Source of the DNA: Sulfurimonas sp.
GTDB taxonomy: Bacteria > Campylobacterota > Campylobacteria > Campylobacterales > Sulfurimonadaceae
Direction: 5' to 3'
DNA: 64,000 nucleotides
NCBI RefSeq assembly: GCF_014859695.1
Contig: NZ_JACUTS010000003.1
Coordinates: forward strand, 1 to 64,000
Positions 61,152 to 64,000 of the stretch are shown here, in pieces. Under the pieces are notes generated by a model that did no database searches, was not told the DNA's origin, and saw nothing but the letters and a program-made list of their open reading frames with translations. Within the stretch, counting starts at the first letter, position 1, and each line of letters opens with the position of its first letter. A program made the translations under genes and the position numbers.

Positions 61152-61802
61152 TTAAGAAATAACACCAGAAATTTCATCCACAAGTTTTGGATACTTATTG
61201 TCAAAATCATCCAAAAAGTGTTTATCAGCAAGTATAATCTCATCAAGCAGTGAGCGAGGAAAACTTTTAAGTCGCACTATAAGCTCTTCATCGCTAAAAC
61301 CTGCTTTTTCATGAGCTGACTCCACTATTTGAGTCCAGTCAAATTTATGATATTTCCAAATCAGATAGATGTCAAAAATATCTTTCGGGTTGTCTCTTCC
61401 TATGACTGCCGTGAGTTTATTGCTTAGGATATTTTCAATATTGTCTATGATATAACCCTCTTTTGTTACAACAACATCTTTATATCTTGCATCTGTGTCA
61501 TTTACAAAATCTACTTGCAGAAAATTGTTGATTTTATATCTTGTGAAATCTTTTGACTCTACCTCGACGCTAAGGTCAAATTTAGCCGCAAGTGCTTGTT
61601 TTATCTTTTTGATGGCAAAACTGTATCTTGGGGAGTTGTTGGTAAAAAAGTCTAAATCATCCGAATATCTTTTTTCTTGATAAAATCTGCTAAGGCAAGT
61701 GCCGCCCGTTAGGTAAAAAATATTTTCAACACTAAAGATTACATCTAAAACTTTATCTTGAAGCTCATAGAGTTTTTGATAACCAAAATTTATGCTATCC
61801 AT
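61152..61802 (-). CDS. AbiEii-type nucleotidyltransferase toxin
   Basis: A 216-residue protein of the AbiEii/DUF1814 family of minimal nucleotidyltransferases (type IV-like toxins of abortive infection and addiction modules). It shows GGTCLSRFY near 33-41, the catalytic YSDDLDFF with D49 and D51, and the DIFDIYLIWKYH helix near 140 common to the family. The start overlaps the upstream small gene by 13 nt. The canonical AbiEi winged-helix antitoxin is absent; the small upstream gene may take that place. A+T-rich accessory context. Confidence 0.86.
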   Translation of the reverse strand: MDSINFGYQKLYELQDKVLDVIFSVENIFYLTGGTCLSRFYQEKRYSDDLDFFTNNSPRYSFAIKKIKQALAAKFDLSVEVESKDFTRYKINNFLQVDFVNDTDARYKDVVVTKEGYIIDNIENILSNKLTAVIGRDNPKDIFDIYLIWKYHKFDWTQIVESAHEKAGFSDEELIVRLKSFPRSLLDEIILADKHFLDDFDNKYPKLVDEISGVIS

Positions 61803-62098
61803 TTAAGCTCATCTATTAAAAGAGGTTTGTTAAAAAAATAGACCTCCGCCATATTTTTTCGTTTAAAAGCAAACTCGCCGTTAAATTGGGGTACTTTGTA
61901 GTTTTTTAAAAGAAGTCTTAAGTCATCTTGGCTAAATATGGTCAAATCAGAAAAAGGTTTCGTGCTGTTTAGCAAAATTTTTTCAAACAAAAATGACTTT
62001 TTTTGCAAATCATTACCCTCTGCCATAGCTTTTATATCTTTGGCTTCAAGCCTCATATCCCAAAAACAATCATTGAGTATTCTTTGATAATCTAACAT
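61790..62098 (-). CDS. small partner of the AbiEii-type protein, possible antitoxin
   Basis: A 102-residue soluble protein I do not recognise by name, with no winged-helix signature. It begins MLDYQRILNDCFWDM and includes a conserved-looking LLLKNYKVPQFNGEFAFKRK block. Its gene overlaps the nucleotidyltransferase by 13 nt, in the position usually held by the antitoxin. A regulatory or neutralising role is inferred from that arrangement only. Confidence 0.7.
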   Translation of the reverse strand: MLDYQRILNDCFWDMRLEAKDIKAMAEGNDLQKKSFLFEKILLNSTKPFSDLTIFSQDDLRLLLKNYKVPQFNGEFAFKRKNMAEVYFFNKPLLIDELKWIA

Positions 62099-62254
62099 TT
62101 TTACCGCCTTTTATAGTGTGATGTTAACATATTTTTACCCAAAGATGAACTACCTTGCTAAATTTCATTGTAACCCAAAGAGCACTCTATAAGCCTCAAA
62201 TAACTCTCTTATGCTATTATTATAAAAATTAAATTTTATAAAAGAAGATTCACC

Positions 62255-64000
62255 ATGAGCAAAGTAGAAACTATTTACCTAAAAGATTATAAACCGAGCA
62301 GTTTTACCATTAAAACATGCGATTTGGTTTTTGAGCTGTTTGAAGAGCATACACAGGTTACAAGCCTCCTGAGTGTTACAAAAGTGGACAAAAGCGCAAA
62401 GGATTTAGTGCTAGATAGTCTTGAACTTGAGCTTCTTGAGATATATTTGGACGATAAAAAGTTAGACGAGAGCAGATACGTCATTGAAGATGAGCATTTG
62501 AGAGTTTTAAACGTAGCCGATGAGTTTAAACTAATCATCATCAACAAAATCTATCCGCAGCTAAACAGCGAGCTGGAGGGGCTTTACAAGTCAGGGAATA
62601 TCTTCTGTACGCAAAACGAGCCTGAGGGATTTAGACGCATAACTCCATACCTTGACCGTCCCGATGTTATGGCGGTTTTTAAGACGACTCTTGTGGCAGA
62701 CAGGGAGCGTTACCCGATTTTGCTAAGCAACGGAAACAAAGAGTCAAACTTCAGACTTGATGACGGAAGACACGGTATCACATGGTTTGACCCGCATCCA
62801 AAACCCTCATATCTTTTCGCACTTGTTGCGGGAGATTTGGGAGTAGTGCAGGATAAGTTCGTGACAAAGAGCGGTAAATATGTAAGACTCTATATCTACA
62901 CCGACAGAGGAAACGAGTCGAAGTGTAAACATGCCATGAAGTCGCTAAAAGATGCTATGAAGTGGGATGAGGAGGTTTACGGACGTGAGTATGATTTGGA
63001 GCTTTATAACATTGTTGCGGTTGATAGTTTTAACATGGGGGCGATGGAGAACAAGGGTCTAAATATCTTTAACTCAGCTTATGTTTTAGCAGACGAGGAC
63101 AGCGCTACTGATGCCAACTTTATGGGTATTCAGAGCGTTATTGCGCATGAGTATTTTCACAACTGGACGGGAAACCGCATCACATGCAGAGATTGGTTTC
63201 AACTCACTCTAAAAGAGGGTTTGACGGTCTTTCGCGACCAGTGCTTTTCGGCTGATCTAAACTCAAAAGAGGTACAGCGCATCGAAGATGTGGATGCTCT
63301 AAGAGAGAGACAGTTCGTAGAAGACTCTTCGCCGACAGCACATCCTATCCAGCCCGACTCTTACATCGCCATCAACAACTTTTATACGGCTACGGTCTAT
63401 GAAAAGGGCGCTGAAGTTATCCGTATGCTGCACACTCTTTTAGGAGAACAGAAATACCGCAAGGCAATGGATCTCTACTTTGATGCGTTTGATGGACAAG
63501 CGGTTAGAACGGATGATTTTTTATGGGCGATGAGTGAGGCAGGCGGAATTGATCTGGAACAGTTTAAAAGGTGGTACCACCAATCTGGTACGCCGAAGCT
63601 GCATGTAGATGAGAAGTTTGAGGACGGCAAATATAGCTTGACATTGACGCAGAAGGTTCCAAAGGCGGTTGATGGAAGCGAGCAGAAACCATACTTTTTT
63701 CCTCTGAAAATGGCTCTTTTGGATGAGAGCGGCAAAGAGATAGAGGCAAAAACGCTAATAGTGAGCAAAGAGAGCGAGGAGTTTGTTCTCAAAACTGACA
63801 AAAAGCCTATTTTGTCAATTAACAGAGATTTTTCGGCACCTATTATCGTTGAGCTAAAAGAGAGTAATTACGCTTTTTTAATGAAGCATGACAGCAACAG
63901 CTACGTAAGATACGAATCGGCGCAATCCTTTGGGCTTGTGGCGATAGAGAGCATTATGAGAGGCGAGGCAATCGATGAGGAGTTTGTAAAAGCTTTCGGG
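62255..64000 (+). CDS. pepN: aminopeptidase N, 5' part (runs off the window)
   Basis: The first 582 codons of an M1-family zinc aminopeptidase of the E. coli PepN type (about 850-870 residues in full). The substrate-binding GAMENKG motif lies near 266-272 and the zinc site HEYFHNWTGNR near 299-309, with the third ligand glutamate in LTLKEGLTVF near 318-327. It cleaves N-terminal residues from peptides in the cytoplasm. AAAGAAG precedes the ATG. The 3' end lies beyond base 64000; there is no lesion in the visible part. Confidence 0.95.
   Translation, partial: MSKVETIYLKDYKPSSFTIKTCDLVFELFEEHTQVTSLLSVTKVDKSAKDLVLDSLELELLEIYLDDKKLDESRYVIEDEHLRVLNVADEFKLIIINKIYPQLNSELEGLYKSGNIFCTQNEPEGFRRITPYLDRPDVMAVFKTTLVADRERYPILLSNGNKESNFRLDDGRHGITWFDPHPKPSYLFALVAGDLGVVQDKFVTKSGKYVRLYIYTDRGNESKCKHAMKSLKDAMKWDEEVYGREYDLELYNIVAVDSFNMGAMENKGLNIFNSAYVLADEDSATDANFMGIQSVIAHEYFHNWTGNRITCRDWFQLTLKEGLTVFRDQCFSADLNSKEVQRIEDVDALRERQFVEDSSPTAHPIQPDSYIAINNFYTATVYEKGAEVIRMLHTLLGEQKYRKAMDLYFDAFDGQAVRTDDFLWAMSEAGGIDLEQFKRWYHQSGTPKLHVDEKFEDGKYSLTLTQKVPKAVDGSEQKPYFFPLKMALLDESGKEIEAKTLIVSKESEEFVLKTDKKPILSINRDFSAPIIVELKESNYAFLMKHDSNSYVRYESAQSFGLVAIESIMRGEAIDEEFVKAFG

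Noticed and set aside
61010-61246. 78-codon open frame on the minus strand downstream of the AbiEii-type gene
   Set aside because: Overlaps the end of the AbiEii gene in another frame, with biased hydrophobic composition and no ribosome site.

Overview
The window is a 64 kb A+T-rich chromosomal segment from a member of the Campylobacterota (the former Epsilonproteobacteria). It most resembles free-living Sulfurimonas-type relatives. The evidence is the gene order: cheY-prmA-ftsH-PSD-like, rppH-lysC-hobA-holB-folP, tatB-tatC-queA, rpsF-ssb-rpsR and grpE-dnaK are Campylobacterota-style blocks, and HobA is a DnaA partner restricted to this phylum. The abundance of GGDEF/EAL proteins and PAS/Cache sensors points to an environmental, motile lineage rather than a host-adapted Helicobacter or Campylobacter. 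This taxonomic call is inference from recall of gene order, not from a search.

Layout. 1-7.4 kb: an unknown acidic protein, proB, a possible ZapB/ZapA-like pair, tRNA-Arg, trpA plus an HPt protein, panB, ruvB, an AI-2E-type permease and a lipid A acyltransferase. 7.5-13.9 kb: a Cache-type membrane sensor, hisH, hisA, cheY, prmA, ftsH and a decarboxylase-like protein lacking the self-cleaving serine. 13.9-23.5 kb: a large TPR protein, serS, a PAS-PAS-GGDEF-EAL protein, an MTHFR-like gene divergent from serB, and an OmpA-like exported protein. 23.6-26.5 kb: IS-like inverted repeats, a brnT-brnA toxin-antitoxin pair, the rpsF-ssb-rpsR operon and a 268-bp element with 32-bp terminal inverted repeats. 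26.5-42.9 kb: a divergent polysaccharide deacetylase, dprA, queA-tatC-tatB, hemW, an EAL protein, a CetA/CetB-like energy-taxis pair, the rppH-lysC-hobA-holB-folP block, a CBS-GGDEF protein and grpE-dnaK. 43-59 kb: an AsmA-like protein, an operon of TonB-type receptor, small periplasmic protein and membrane GGDEF-EAL enzyme, then comF-lepA, prs, tpx, and an operon of phosphohexomutase, pyrC, a two-component system and exbB-exbD. 59-64 kb is accessory: an antitoxin with an apparently lost toxin, an outer-membrane barrel, a TIR-like/deoxyribosyltransferase-like protein coupled to a secreted TPR/Sel1-like protein, an AbiEii-type nucleotidyltransferase pair, and the 5' part of pepN.

Themes. Four proteins that make or break cyclic di-GMP, an HPt protein, CheY and an energy-taxis pair put much signalling capacity in a short stretch. 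Three features deserve most attention. The first is a roughly 105-bp repeat present three times that folds into three consecutive hairpins, with a compensatory change between copies. The second is the outer-membrane receptor / periplasmic protein / c-di-GMP enzyme operon at 45.1-49.4 kb, which looks like a trans-envelope signalling module. The third is the small TIR-like plus secreted TPR gene pair at 60.1-60.9 kb. No rRNA, CRISPR array, prophage or intact transposase gene was seen.
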